From positions 45,862,544 through 45,926,543 of the forward strand of contig CM039505.1 of assembly GCA_022432975.1 (NCBI GenBank): a stretch of DNA of 64,000 bases. The letters are read 5' to 3'. This stretch comes from Begonia masoniana. Taxonomy: Eukaryota; Streptophyta; Magnoliopsida; Cucurbitales; Begoniaceae. This document shows positions 43,040 to 55,518 of the stretch, piece after piece. The notes below the pieces were generated by a model that did not search any database, was not told the DNA's origin, and saw nothing but the letters and a program-made list of their open reading frames with translations. The first letter of the stretch is position 1. The number at the start of each line of letters is the position of its first letter. A program made the translations under genes and the position numbers.

Positions 43040-45129
43040 TCCTGTCGCCGACATTTTTCCTCTAGCGATTTCCTCCTTCAACAACCGATTTCTCCTCCTT
43101 CTCCTTCTTCGACGATTCAAAGCTCAGGTAAGGTTTAGGTGATTCACTCATTAAGCTTTCGATTAAGGATGATTACTAGTTGGTGTTTAAGAACTTAGAA
43201 TCGAACAACGTTTGAATAATGATAGTATTTCGAGTCTTTTGTATAGGCATTGGTATAGAATCCTAGACGTTGTCAGTATTCTATTTGAGAATCTAAAATC
43301 TATATGAATCTGGCAGCTTAGGCGATGATGCCATTAATATTTTGAAAGTTAAGCTCTGCACAATAAGTGCTCAGCGAAATGCCTTAGAGGTTCAAGCTAG
43401 AATCTAGGATGATTTCTTTAGCTAAGATTTTACTAGCTCTGAGTTTAGATTATTCAGGACATATTTAACATTGAAGTATGAAATGTCCTGGGTGGAAAAT
43501 GATTCAAGTGAAGGCACGGCATAGCAAATGAATCTAGGTAAGTAAGTGCGTTAAGACTTCCGGCCCTTAGGACTCTGCATCACAAGTGTACTAGGTTAAG
43601 CTTGTTGTTGACAATGTCTGGATGTTTGTGGTTTGTACTACTGTATACGCTGGATGACTGAGTTTTCTTTAATGTAATGTTCTGTTTTGTATGTACATTT
43701 TACGCATTACGATTTACCTTCCAAAAATGTAAAGCGTTTTAAGAACATGTCCCTTTTATGAACGATATATGACAATGAAATGCATGTAACTGTATTTAAG
43801 TGAGGGTTTGGGTGGTTTGGCCATGTCACTATCCAGGGATGGACCAAGATTGTTGCCCGATAGGGGGCCATGTACACGCACTCTGCCTACCCCCCTACGG
43901 CACTAATCCCTCCTTAATGTATCATATATGATCGATGAATAAGAATATGATTTTATTGAGTATACGTTCATGAGTAATTATGCATACGTTGCACTTCTTA
44001 CTAAGCATTAGGCTTATAGTTTAAACCTTATGATGTAGGTGACGAATTTGAAGGTGAGGACCTCAAACCTAATGCAGAGGTCTAAGTCGAGTTGCTAGAA
44101 GATGCTCATGGCGTGATTTTGTGGCTGGGAAGCGATTTTGACCGCGAAATGTTGCTCCTAGTATATTTTAGTAAGGTTTATGATACTGAAATATAAGTAA
44201 AATAGGTCTTCTTATGATAATGAATATTGGGATTGTCTGGTACAATGTTATGTTTTAAATATTGTTTTTAAGATAAATGGTTTTCGTCTGTTTCTTTTAA
44301 GTCTTCCGCTACGCGTATTCTGGTCGAGTTTATGAATTTTGTTGCATGAGTTTATGGGAATGAAGTTTGAGGTTCGTAGAAGTTAAGGATTATTTGGATG
44401 TTTAAGTCATCTGGCTGACGTCACCGGTGGATGTTGAGTGTTACTGTTCACCGGTGGATGTTGAGTGTTAGTATTGATCGGTGGATGCTGGGTGATTGAG
44501 TCATCCGGCTGACGTCACCGGCGGATGATGAGTGTTTATGATGATCGGTGGATGCTGGATGAACCAGTCATCTGGCTGACATCATCTGTGGAAGTTGAGT
44601 GTTACTGACCGGTGGATGCTGGGTAAATGAGTCATCTGGCTGACGTCATCAGTAGATATGGGATATTACTATTGAGCGGTGGATGTCGCTCGACAGAAGT
44701 GAGTGGTGAATGTGAGGGTGGATGTCATCTACCGAGTTAATGAAGTCACGTGGGTAACACGTGGTCTGAGCGGTGGATGTATTCATTGAATGTGAGCGGT
44801 GGATATGTTTTGTTACTGTTGAGCGGTGGATGTCATCTGTCGAGTTAATGAAGTCACGTGGGTGACACGTGGCCTGCGGATGATAAGCTTAAATAAGTCT
44901 ATGGGTTGAGTTCAGCGGGTTTAAGATTTTAGTCGACGTTGTTTAAGTTATATGTCCACGAGTTTTCGAATATATATATATATATAACCTTAAATGATTT
45001 ATGATCCGAGTCTAGGATTTATGGTGTCACAAGGAAAAATGAAAAGTTTTATGTCATGAAATAAAACTAGAAGTAAATGTACGTCAAGACAATGCTCGTG
45101 GCGGCCCTGACTGGGTTGGGGTCGTTACA
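43040..45129 (+). repeat. Truncated plus-oriented Tekay-type LTR
   Basis: Lacks its start, having been displaced by element I at 43039, but ends TTGGGGTCGTTACA. It has donor-like CAG|GTAAGG (about 43124), AG|GTAAGT (about 43537) with the CCGGCCCTTAGG block, the acceptor-like TATGATGTAG|GTGACG (about 44040), and an array (about 44400-44880) of CGGTGGATG motifs with TGACGTCACCGG, the reverse-orientation form of the shared motif. A short (TA)n lies at about 44972-44987. Confidence 0.8.
44400..44885. repeat. CCGGTGGATG / TGACGTCA motif array
   Basis: About a dozen copies of CGGTGGATG, the complement of CATCCACCG, with GCTGACGTCACCGG near 44412 and 44508 and CACGTGG boxes near 44755 and 44865. 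The LTR is in the opposite orientation to elements A and II, so in LTR orientation the motif direction is the same. Confidence 0.85.
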
Positions 45130-46050
45130 CAATTAGAAGCATAATGACCAAATCTTTGACATCTAAAACATTTAATTTCACTAGTCTAGTACTTGCTATT
45201 GTAGACTTGCCCTTGAACTCTTCCTTTGGGTTTGAAGTTGACTTCTCATCCCTCAAATTTGATTTCCAAGAAAGATTTGATGCCAATTCAAACTTAGAGT
45301 TTACCTTGCATTTCAATTGTCTTAGACTTGTGCAACAATTCTTCTAGATCTACATAATGTTGCAAATCCATAATATCTGCAATTTCTCTATTCAAACCTT
45401 CAATAAATCGCGCCATCATGGCTTCCGTATCCTCCTCCACATTAGCTTTAATAATGGTTACCTCCATCTCTTAGTAGTATTTCTCCACACTTTTAAATCC
45501 TTAGGGCAATCATAGTAGTTTTCTACACTAATCTCGATAATAATGGTTATGAATAAATCTTTTGTGCATAGTTACCATCAAGTCCTCTCATGTACGAATG
45601 AGTGGCTCACCATATCGCCTTCGGGTTCTTACTAATTGATCCAATTATATGCTTGCATAATCTGTGAACTTCATTGTGATTAACTTAATCTTATTCTCAT
45701 TGGTGTAATTATAAAACTCAAAAATATGGTAAACTTTTCTTTCACATTCTATATGTAGTTTGAGATCACTCTTACCTTGAAAATATGAAATTACTGTTTT
45801 GATGTTGCTTTGGTTTCCATCCTCACGGGTTGTTCTAGCAAATTTCTCCCTTTTCTAAATACCATCCTCATAGCCGGATTCCTCATTGTCATCTTCTATT
45901 GGTGCTTTGTTTCTCCGTGCATGGTGACTAGAAGAGGACTTTATCGTATTCATACTCATGTTCAATGTCTTAAATTGATCTTGTACAGCCTTCATGTACA
46001 TGTATAGATTAAAGTCAACACGCCTTTGATGTGGGAGAGTTGTCTTCGCG
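45130..46050 (-). pseudogene. Decayed Ty3/gypsy gag fragment
   Basis: On the minus strand, fragments of a gag of a different gypsy lineage: N-terminal VQDQFKTLNMSMNTI and an acidic EDDNEESGYED near 45860-46000, an ARFIEGLNREIADIMDLQHY-like segment near 45350-45420, and a knuckle readable as CFRCQRFGHYASNC near 45130-45175. No continuous frame. The wording resembles CRM/Reina-type chromovirus gags more than Tekay, but lineage is uncertain. The plus-oriented LTR at 43040-45129 adjoins the zinc knuckle and probably inserted there. Confidence 0.65.
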
Positions 46051-46059
46051 AGAAGATGT

Positions 46060-47490
46060 TGGATGACGTAAATGTGTTGGTTAAGAGACATTGGAATCAA
46101 CAGTCACTGAAGAGAGACTAGATTTGTGATGTGATGGAACACTAAAATTAGTAGAAAAATGAGAATTTAGTAATGGGCACAAAGAGCTCCATTGATATAT
46201 TAAATTAGAAGATGAGTGAGTGGATGATTTAGAAGTAGCTTCAAATGGAAATTGAGTTTTAACAAATTCAACATGTCCAGTGAAAAATTTTGTTGTGGTG
46301 TAGTCGTAACATCTGTAGGAACTTTGGTCATTGGAGTAGCCTAGAAAAATACAAGGTTTGGATTTTGACTCAAGTTTATGGCGAGTGTAAGGTTTTAACC
46401 CTGGAAAACATAAGCAACCAAAAACATTTAGTTTGGAATAGTTGGGAGTAGTTTTGAAAAGCTTTTCAAATGGAGAGATTTTATTAAGTCTTAGGGTTGG
46501 AAGTCGATTAATAAGATAAGAAGCAGTTGAAAATGCATAAGACCAAAAAGAGAGAGGTAATAACGCATTGTAAAGAAGAGTAAAACTGGTTCAACAATTT
46601 GGTGGTGGCATCGTTTAGTTGAACCATTGTGTTAAGGTGGGTATGGTGGTGTTTTCAAATGTTGTATACCAGAATGAGCTAACAAAGATTTTAATGCTTG
46701 AAATTCTCCACCTCCATCTGAATAAAAAAAGGTTACAGTGGATGTTTTAAAAAAATTTCAACAATAGCCTTAAATTTTTGAAAAACTGATAAAACATCAA
46801 ATTTGGATCTCAAGGGATATATCCAAATATACTTTGTGAAGTGGTCAACAAATATGACATAATAGTTAAAACCATCAATAGAAAAATTGGAGAAGAACCC
46901 CAAACATCAATGTATATAAGATCTAAAATGCCACGACTTTGTGAGGAATTTTTACCAAATGGTAAACAATGGCTTTTATGACAATGACAAGATTCGCAAT
47001 AAAAATTTGTAGAAATAGAAAACGACGGTAGAAATTGAGACTTAACTAAATGAGAAAGGATTTTGCTGGAAGGGTGACCAAGACGTTTGTGCCAAATTGG
47101 GAGTGAAGCTTTTTGATGCTGACAAAAGTTTGGGGTTTGAAAGTAACTATTGATTCCATTGTATCAGACCATTCATAAACATGATTTTTGTTCTTCTCAT
47201 AAAGGATAGTTACCTCGTGCGCAGATCCTTGACAATAAAGAAATGAGGAAAGAATTCAATAGAGGTGTTGTTCGATTTGCAAAATTTAGATACGGAAATG
47301 AGATTTTTTGTATAGATGGAACACGTAACACATTAGATAAAGAAAAATTGTGACGAGAATTTTTAAGATTAGTAGAGCCAATATGAGATATAGAAGACCT
47401 GAACCATCGCCAATGATAACATCATCCGGTCATATTTAATTGTGATGCATGGATAAATTAAAAAGGTCAAAGGTTACATGATGAGAGGCA
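46060..47490 (-). pseudogene. Decayed copia integrase fragment
   Basis: The minus strand, read across several frames, gives the copia integrase in order: WHKRLGHPSSKIL (about 47080), CESCHCHKSH (about 46985), IYIDVWGSSP (about 46900), FVDHFTKYIWIYPL (about 46830), SDGGGEF (about 46700), LPLSFWSYAFSTASYLINR (about 46530) and CIFLGYSNDQSSYRCYD (about 46330). The spelling resembles the Ale/Retrofit group. Stops and frameshifts are frequent, so it is an old relic. No LTRs found; the exact junction with the gag relic near 46050-46110 is unclear. Confidence 0.72.
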
Positions 47491-47495
47491 GTTGA

Positions 47496-49566
47496 TGTTG
47501 GTTTTCGAGGTTCCTACGCATGGCGGAATTCACTATTATTCATAATAATAGTGACATGCGTTGCCCTGTGACTTTAAAACTATTTTGAAATCATAAAAAA
47601 ATCATAAATTGAATCGTTAGTCTAAAATGAATTATTTTTTAGAAATATGTAATTTTCAAAATGTAAACAATTTACATTGAGAAAAATTATTAGATTTAGA
47701 TTGTGAAATAATAAAAGAATATACCTCTTGGAGCAACGCTTTTACTCAGGTACTCCCGTCTGATCTTAACAGCTTTAACTCAGAATCATGTGTTTTTTCC
47801 GAAGACTTTGAAACCATGGAGTCTTCTCTGAAGATCTTTACACTTTAAATTTCCTGATGTGTGGGCGTCTCTCTTACAAGAATAACACACTCTTATATTT
47901 GTGGAGAGACGTGTTCTCAACATATGAGACGTCTCTCTTCGATTTTAGAAAACATTTTTCTAAAATCGAATACGGAAAGGTCACACCTTTTCTCTCTAGG
48001 GATTTGCTCTCTATTTTTTATTTTTCCCTTTTTTCAATTGTTCTCTGTTAAATCACATTTGACAATTTTATAGTTATGTTTTAAAATCAATTTTTAGATT
48101 TATTTTAATAAAAGCTAATTTTTAAAAATAAATTGTATCTAATCAAATCTAATTTGATTAGCAGTTGATTTATCGAGTAAATCAAATTTATCGATTAATC
48201 ATATAATCTAAAAACAGATTTTAGAATATATTTATGAAAACAACTTTTCAAGATAATCTCATCTTATGAGATTATTCAGATCTACTTTTAAACATTAAAC
48301 AAACTATAAGTCAATTGTAGATCAAATCTAATCAAATCAGATTTTTCAGATCTACTTTTATTCAAATTTCAAAAAATCTGATTTTATAGTTTGTTAAATA
48401 ACTACTTTAAATTTGAAGATCAAATCTCATCTGATGAGATTCTTCAAATCTACTTCCAATCCCTTAAAAAATTCTCATCTAATTAGATATTTTATTTTGA
48501 ATTTAAAATATAAAAAATATTTGTATATTTTGAATCACAATATATTCCTTTGAGTGTCTATAAATGATTAATCACTTATATTTATTCTTGTAACATGGAA
48601 ATCAAATAGTTATATAAGATAACAGAGGGATCGATGAACCTATAGTTCTAAGCTCCAATAATATTTGTTAATTAATATAAACTTTTTATATTAAATAATA
48701 CAATTATTAACTCTAGAGTAATTCCACTAAATACTTATAGGTGCACTTTTAGAACTATAAAGTATATTTACTCAAAGTAATATCCATTGATATAGTCATT
48801 ACATATGTATTAATCCTCCATTAAGATTCGTAATAGAGCTAAGTATAAAATCCGTTAACCTCTCATTAACTACCATTAGTTCTTGATTGAATAATTAATT
48901 CATAACATTTATGAATTTGCGCACTAATTATTCAATCCCTGAACTAACAAACAAGAGAATCTTGTATTATGGATTTCATTGTATCAATGTTAGCATTCAT
49001 AGCTACTCATTTAATTTATTCCCAAAATACAAGGTTTATATAATGTAACTCATACAAAATTGTACCGAGTAAATCAAAGAATAAATTAAAATGAAATAGG
49101 AGTCTACTAAATACAATGAATTAAGATCATACATATATGACCATCATTATGATAAAATTAATTGTTCTTCATTTAACGGATATTATAAGAACAATATAAT
49201 TTCATCTGGTCTAGTTCTATATAATCATATTATATAAAATACAATCACTTTATGTCACTACATATATAGTCGGGATATGACTATACGTCTCAACGAAGTG
49301 AACTATATTTATGACTTTATTAATTTGAAGATCTTATACTTCAAATATAAGTCATTGACTATTGTGATTATTTCTTTTTAAATTTAATTCCACATATATC
49401 AACATATATGTAAATTTAAAATTGCATAAATAATCAAGGATTTTTCTTTGAATTTATAAAGCATATCGAATAATGCAAACATAAAAATTAATCATAAAAT
49501 TTATTTATTAATTACAGCAATAAAAATGTTCATAACATTTGCTTGTTGGGCACATTATTCCCAACA
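47496..49566 (-). repeat. Tork-like element left (3') LTR (2,071 bp)
   Basis: Plus strand TGTTGGTTTTCGAGG to TTATTCCCAACA. AT-rich, with imperfect repeats around CAAATCTNATCNGATNAGAT (about 48120-48480). The first about 285 bp match 60749-61033 with few differences, which identifies the pair. Confidence 0.9.
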
Positions 49567-49582
49567 ATCTCCCACTTGCCCT
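49567..49582 (-). other. Polypurine tract of the Tork-like element
   Basis: Minus strand AGGGCAAGTGGGAGAT directly before the LTR start TGTTGGGAATAATG. Confidence 0.85.
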
Positions 49583-51098
49583 AAAGCAAATGAGACATGT
49601 CTCTAATCCCTAATCCTTCAAGATGTTTATCAAAACTCTTTGCAGACAACGTCTTGGTGAAGGGATCTGCAAGATTCTCTATAGTTGGAATCTTCAAAAC
49701 AGCGACATCTCCACGTTGCACGATCTCTCTAATTAGATGATATTTTCTTTCTATATCCTTTGATCTTTTGTGGCTTCTCGGTTCTTTAGAATTTGCCACT
49801 GCACCACTATTATCACAATAAAGTGTGATTGATTTATTCATATCTGGAACAACTTTCAGATCACTAAAGAACTTGTGGAGCCAAACAGCTTCTTTAGCTG
49901 CTTCTAAAGCAGCTATGTACTCGGCTTCCATAGTCGAGTCAGAAACTCCTCCTTGTTTGGTACTTCTCCAAACGATGGCTCCCCCATCAAGAGTAAATAC
50001 TGATCCAGATATGGACTTTTGATCATCTATATCAGATTGAAAATCAGAATCTGTATATCCTGTAGGAATCAAATCCCTACTAGAATATACAAGCATATAA
50101 CTTCTCGTTCTCCTAAGATACTTGAGAATGTGCTTGACTACTATCCAGTGATCTAATCCTGGATTAGACTGAAAACGGCTAACTATCCCTACTGCATAGC
50201 AAATGTCAGGTCTTGTGTATAACATAACATACATCAAGCTACCAACTGCTGATGTATATAGATAGCGTCTCATATCCTCTTCCTTTTGAGGCGTGTCAGG
50301 ACACTGTTTCTTAGAAAGAGTAACTCCATGACGAGAAGGTAAATTACCTTTCTTAGAGTTCTGCATTGAATATCTGACGAGCATCTTGTCAATATACAAT
50401 ACCTAAGACAAGGCTAACAACTTATTCTTGCGATCTCTAAATAGACAAATCCCAAGAATATAACTCGCTTCTCCCAAATCTTTCATTTGGAATTGCTTAG
50501 CCAACCAAACTTTTATGTCTGATAATAATCCTACATTATTCCCAATAAGTAGAATGTCATCGACATAAAAAATTAGAAAAACCACTTGTTTATCCTTAAA
50601 GAGCTTTTATACACAAGACTCATCAAGACATTGCACAAATCCATAAGATTTGATCGCATCATCAAATCTCATATTCCATGACCTGGATGCTTGCTTGAGT
50701 CCATAATTAGACCTCTGCAATTTACAAATCTTTTGTTTTGCATCCTGTGCTATGAAACCCTCTGGCTCCTCCATGTAGATAGTCTCCTCAAGATGGCCAT
50801 CCAAAAAAGCTGTCTTGACGTCCATCTGCCAAATTTCATAATCATAATGAGGAGCTATGGAAAGCAGAATACGAATAGACTTAAGCATTGCTATTGGTGA
50901 GAAGGTTTCTTCATAGTCAATCCCTTCCTTTTGGGTATAACCCTTAGCCACCAGTCTAGCTTTGAGTGTCTCTACATTCTCGTCTATTCCAAGTTTCCTC
51001 TTGTAGATCCATTTACACCCAATGAGTTTTGCCCCTTCAAGTAAATCTACAAGATCCCAGACTGAGTTGGAATACATAGATTCCATTTCAAGTTTCAT
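49581..51098 (-). pseudogene. Tork-like RT and RNase H
   Basis: RT core: IWQMDVKTAFLDGHLEETIY (about 50835) and FYVDDILLIGNNVG (about 50565). The RNase H part has YTDSDFQSD, AEYIAALEAAKEAVW and LYCDNSGAV and ends at 49581. Three in-frame stops: TAA near 50607 (usual Tyr, in DESCV-stop-K), TAG near 50402 (usual Gln, in ALS-stop-VLYIDK) and TGA near 51107 (usual Trp, upstream). Otherwise colinear, so damage is point-mutational. Confidence 0.9.
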
Positions 51099-51107
51099 AG
51101 CTTCAAG

Positions 51108-52346
51108 TCATGCATCTTTGTTAGAGTCTTCCATTGCACATCTATATGTCAATGGATCATCCTTCCCATCATCGGTGATAGCAACTTGTGCTTCACCATC
51201 GTGTCGATGTCGAGATGGTAGTCGTACTACCCTATTACTACGACAAAGTGTAATGATAGGTTGACTAGAAAGAGTGGTGTTTCTTGTAACTCGTGGATCA
51301 ACAACTGTTGTTGTAACAGGTCTAACCTGGTCAGATCGAATCTCTTCTAAGACGATCTTACTATGAGGTTTGTAATTTGTTATATAGTCATGCTCTAGAA
51401 ATGTGGCATTTGTCGATACAAATACCTTATTATCTTGAGGACTATAAAACAAACCTCCTCTCGTGCCTATCGCATATCCAACAAACATGCAAACCTCAGT
51501 TCTTGGTTCTAACTTCCCAGTCTTACCTATTAGCACATGTGCTGGACAACCCGATATATGAAAGTGTCTCAAACTAGGTTTTTGACCACTCCACAACTCT
51601 AAGGGTGTTTTAGGTATAGACTTAGATGGAACTACATTAAGTATATAGGTTGTTGTTTGTAAAGTATATCCCCAAAACGATTTTGGAAGAGAGGAATAGC
51701 TCATCATGGATCTTACCATATTAAGCAATGTTCGATTTCTTCTTTCAGCAACACCATTTTGATGAGGCGTGCCTGGTGCTGTTAGTTGGGAAACTATCCC
51801 ATTTTTTAATAGAGAATCCTTGAATTCACTGTCAAGGTACTCACCACCTCGATCTGATCGAAGACACTTGATTGTCTTACCTAATTGGTTCTCAACTTCA
51901 GCTTTAAAATCTTGAAACTTTCTAAAAGCTTCAGACTTAAGCTGAATCAGGTAAGTATATCCATATCTTTCTATGAATGTCACAAAGTACTCATAGCCAC
52001 CTCTAGCCCTTGTAGATATTGGGCCACATACATCTGAATGTATTAGCTCAAGTGTTTCTTGAGCTCTTTGGCCCTTTCCAATAAAAGACCTCTTGGTCAT
52101 TTTACCTTCTAGACATGATTCACAGACAGGTAAAGATCCAACGGTTAGATCTTTTAAAGGACCATCCTTAACAAGTCTGTTAATTCTATCAAAATTAATA
52201 TGACCAAGTTTTAGGTGCCAAAGATATGTATCATCAATATGAGAAATCTTTTGCTTCTTGGATTTAGGCAATTCAACTTTGAACATTTCAGTATTCAATA
52301 GTGATGAACTTATGATGGGCCTTATCATATAAACCTCATTTTCCAT
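51108..52346 (-). pseudogene. Tork-like integrase
   Basis: A 412-codon open stretch. GAG-pre-integrase zinc finger: [16 protein letters not shown] and [11 protein letters not shown]. Integrase core: Asp in IHSDVCGP, Asp in [10 protein letters not shown], Glu in [13 protein letters not shown]. Between them, the usual FIDDYSRYGY is FIERYGY, so about four residues including a conserved Asp pair are missing. Downstream comes the usual linker to RT. The first ATG is internal; the true start is the polyprotein. Confidence 0.9.
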
Positions 52347-52349
52347 TGA

Positions 52350-52966
52350 GCCTGAACAAATATTTAAACCATTTCGAGAAATAATAACTGCATTATTATT
52401 GAAAGAAATAGCATATAATTGTTCAATTATTCGAGAAACATAAATGAGGTTCTAGTAAACCCTGGAATAAAATAAATATTTTCTAAAAAGAAATATTTAT
52501 TGTTCTCAAAATAAATTTTGGCTTCTCTCACTGCTGAAGCTGAAACAACCGCCCCGTTGCCAACTTTGAGGGTGAATTCTCCATCAGCTAGTCTCTTGTA
52601 GGACTTTAACATCTGCAAAGAACAACAAACATGATTAGTCGCACCTGAATCAATTATCTAGGGTGATAAATCACTTTCAACCAAACAAGACTCAGTAACA
52701 AGTAAATCAAATTTACCTTTTTTTCTTTTTCAGCTCCTCGAGATACTGCTTGCAGTTTCTCTTCCAATGGCCATCTACCCCACAATTAAAATATTTTTCG
52801 TCGGACTTTAGATGGTCTAAGCTTCTCTTGTTTGACTTGTTCTTTTTCTTGAGCTTCTGGGCTCCCTGTTGTTGGCCCTTTTGACCCTTAGCCTGTTTCT
52901 GAAATTTATTTCTCTTCTTAAGAGAAGAATTAGATGAAGATGGTTCCACAACATTTGCTTCACTCT
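52350..52966 (-). pseudogene. Tork-like protease and gag C-terminus (zinc knuckle)
   Basis: The knuckle reads YFNCGVDGHWKRNC (about 52750-52795), first Cys changed to Tyr. The protease active site IIDSGATNHVC is at about 52635-52670, with TAG just before it in place of the Trp usual at this spot. Then VGNGAVVSA (about 52555). Gag is interrupted at 52966 by the solo LTR and resumes at 54926. Confidence 0.8.
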
Positions 52967-52971
52967 TCTTA
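52967..52971. other. Target-site duplication TCTTA
   Basis: TCTTA here and at 54921-54925 flank the solo LTR. Confidence 0.95.
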
Positions 52972-54920
52972 TGTAACGCTCTGAATTATATAAACCCAGT
53001 TCGCTACACATAATACTGAACCGAACTATGACATTTTGAGAAAATCTTAAAATTTCGCTCAAAAATCAAAATTTGATCCTTAAACGTAAAAAAACTTGCA
53101 GCGAAAATATTTGTATAAAATGACATTCATTAAATAATTAAAATATTAAGGACTGTTGGTTGAAAGAAGACAAAAAAAAAACAGAACACATCTACTGCTG
53201 AATAGTTCTAGCGGTATTATTAGAGACAAAATAGTCTCGGCGGTAGAAACAGGAATTGAAGACATCCACCGCTAAACAGTGTCGGCGGTAGAAGCAAAAA
53301 CAAAAGGCTTCTTCTGCTACCAACGTCCACCGCTCACGTTAGCCGAAAGACACTTCGACTTCTCACGTCTACCGCTCACATCCACCGATCATAAAACGGC
53401 AAAACCTATTACTCACATCCATCGATCATAAAACGACAAAACCTATTACTCACATCCACCGATCACAAAACGACAAAACCTATTACTCACATCCACCGAT
53501 AGACTACATCCACCGATAGACTACATCCACCGGTGAACAGTAACACTCTAAACAAACAGACAACTCTGCCTACTAAAAGAACTTGTAAATTTTAACAGCA
53601 GCTATTCAAAACAACATAAATCCACAACTTTATAAATCCAGAATAACAATCTACAACTAAAACCAAATCGTGTTTTTCATAATCAGAAAAGCTCCAAAAT
53701 TAATAAAAACATTAAACTCCTACTGTCATTAACATTCTTATCATACTAAAACTGAACCATTGTTAACTAGACTTTCACACCTACTGACATTAGTTAAACC
53801 GCCTCATCAGAGCACCAAACCGTGGCATAGTTGTGCTCCATCAACTTCACCTATTCTTCAATACATTCAGAGAATTCACCTGTTGCAACCTCAGCACCTA
53901 CATCACAAAACTCATCTATTAACCTAATGCTAAGTAAGTAAAGCAACAATGAAATGATATGCTGAAACATAAATCCTAGACATGCAGTTTCTACTTTCAC
54001 ATCTCTGTTGCATTCACATTCTTTCTCTGATCTGATCCATTGGTTCCATTGGGAGTTGGATCATTTTTCCCAAAGTCATACATCCTCTTCATAAATTAAG
54101 GGGTGGATTAGTTCCCTTAACAGCTGATCTGATCATAAATTCCATTGGGAAGCGAATCAATTTTTCCAAAGTCATACATCCTCTTCATAAATTAAGGGAC
54201 GGATTAGTTCCATTAACAGCTGATCTATTACATTCTATTCATACCTTGTCATGCCATTACATGTAAATTCATTTTCGTGTTCTTTCCAAAAACATGATAC
54301 ATGACATACAGAAAACATTTAAACAAGCATAAACCTATTGTTTTGTGATGTAGACCCAAAGGCACACACATACTCCACTTAGCTGGTTTCCTGGAAAAGT
54401 TTGGTTGCAAACTACTTTGGGTTTTGCTTAAACCTATAGCCGTAGACATAGTATTAGTTAAGTTTCATTCTAAACTATCCTCAAATCTACCAGAACTCAT
54501 AAGGAAACTAGTTTGGAAACTCAGATCATCAAGCATTCCTGATATGCCCCAAACCCGAACTAACTCTCACTTACAGCATTCTAAAAACTCACATTTAAAA
54601 TCCCCACAATCGTCGATAGTTACAATGTAGCAAGAAATCGAAGTAGAACTCACCTAGCTTGGAGAGAATGGGAGGGAAGATCGCCGAGAGAAACTCTGCT
54701 TAGCTGAGCTGAATGCCGAGAAAGGAAAATGAGAAAACAATGGCGGCTAAACCTCATTAAACCCTCCCTTAAATACGTTATCCACTATAGATCTCCATTT
54801 ACCATTATGCCCTTACTTAGTCACTCATTAACCTAATCAATAATTCTCCCAAATTTCATCCATAAAGTGTACAATATTAGATGACAAGGTAAAATCGGTT
54901 CGATGGAACTGGGTGTTACA
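52972..54920 (-). mobile_element. Solo LTR, Tekay type (1,949 bp), in gag of the Tork-like copia
   Basis: Plus strand TGTAACGCTCTGAAT to CTGGGTGTTACA with TSD TCTTA. Related to element II LTRs: motif array of CATCCACCGAT (about 53190-53530), acceptor-like CCTACATCAC block (about 53897), two diverged hairpin units (about 54040-54220), donor-like CTCACCTAGCTTGGAG (about 54650) and leader. No internal sequence, so it is a product of LTR-LTR recombination. Confidence 0.93.
53190..53530. repeat. CATCCACCGAT motif array
   Basis: Repeats of ACATCCACCGATCA followed by TAAAACGGCAAAACC-like spacers, a variant of the shared motif (TGCC or TACC replaced by CACC). Confidence 0.85.
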
Positions 54921-54925
54921 TCTTA

Positions 54926-55518
54926 TCCACAGAAATAGACTCAAAAATGGTCTGCTCATTCAGCAACTGAGTCAAATCATAACTCAATTTATTCATGAAA
55001 TAATTGTTTTTGAACTGGAGGAATTGTGGGCTTAGGCTTTCTAAAATCATGCCCACTTGTGTTGCCTCATCAATATGAGCTCCATTAATTTCAACTTCAT
55101 GAATAGTATTGATCATCATCAGAGCATGTTGACGTACGGAGACTCCTACTTTCATCTTAGAGTTCATAACTCTCTTTATTGCTTCATGTCGGGCTTGTTC
55201 AGACGGTCTGCCAAACATGCCTTCAAGAGACTCCATTATCTCATAAGCAGTCTCACAGTTCTCAAATTTTGCACTGAGAACATCAGACATGGTTGCAAGC
55301 AAATAACAATGGGCTTTAATATTTGCTTTGATCCATATATCATAAGCATCTTTCAGAGCCCGTTGAGCATTAGTCGCAGGAGTAGGAGGACATTTCTCCA
55401 TCAACACGAATTTCAAGTTGTCATGCACGAGAATGAGATTAAAATTCTTTTTCCACGTAACGAAATTGTCGTTGTCTAACTTTTCAGTCGCAAGCAAATT
55501 TATCATTAATTGAGACAT
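54926..55518 (-). pseudogene. gag: Tork-like gag, N-terminal part
   Basis: ATG at 55518 (MSQLMINLLATEKLDN). A UBN2-type copia capsid follows: DNFVTWKKNFNLIL, YDIWIKANIKAHCYLLA, FENCETAYEIMESLEGMFG, ARHEAIKRVMNSKMKVG and MILESLSPQFLQFKNNYFMN. About 198 codons are intact up to the solo LTR insertion. It would form the particle shell. An upstream in-frame ATG (55551) is possible but the one chosen matches family starts. Confidence 0.88.

Noticed and set aside
46060..47490. Part of the neighbouring Tork-like copia
   Set aside because: It contains a second, differently spelled integrase and lies outside the LTR boundary at 47496; it is a separate, older relic.
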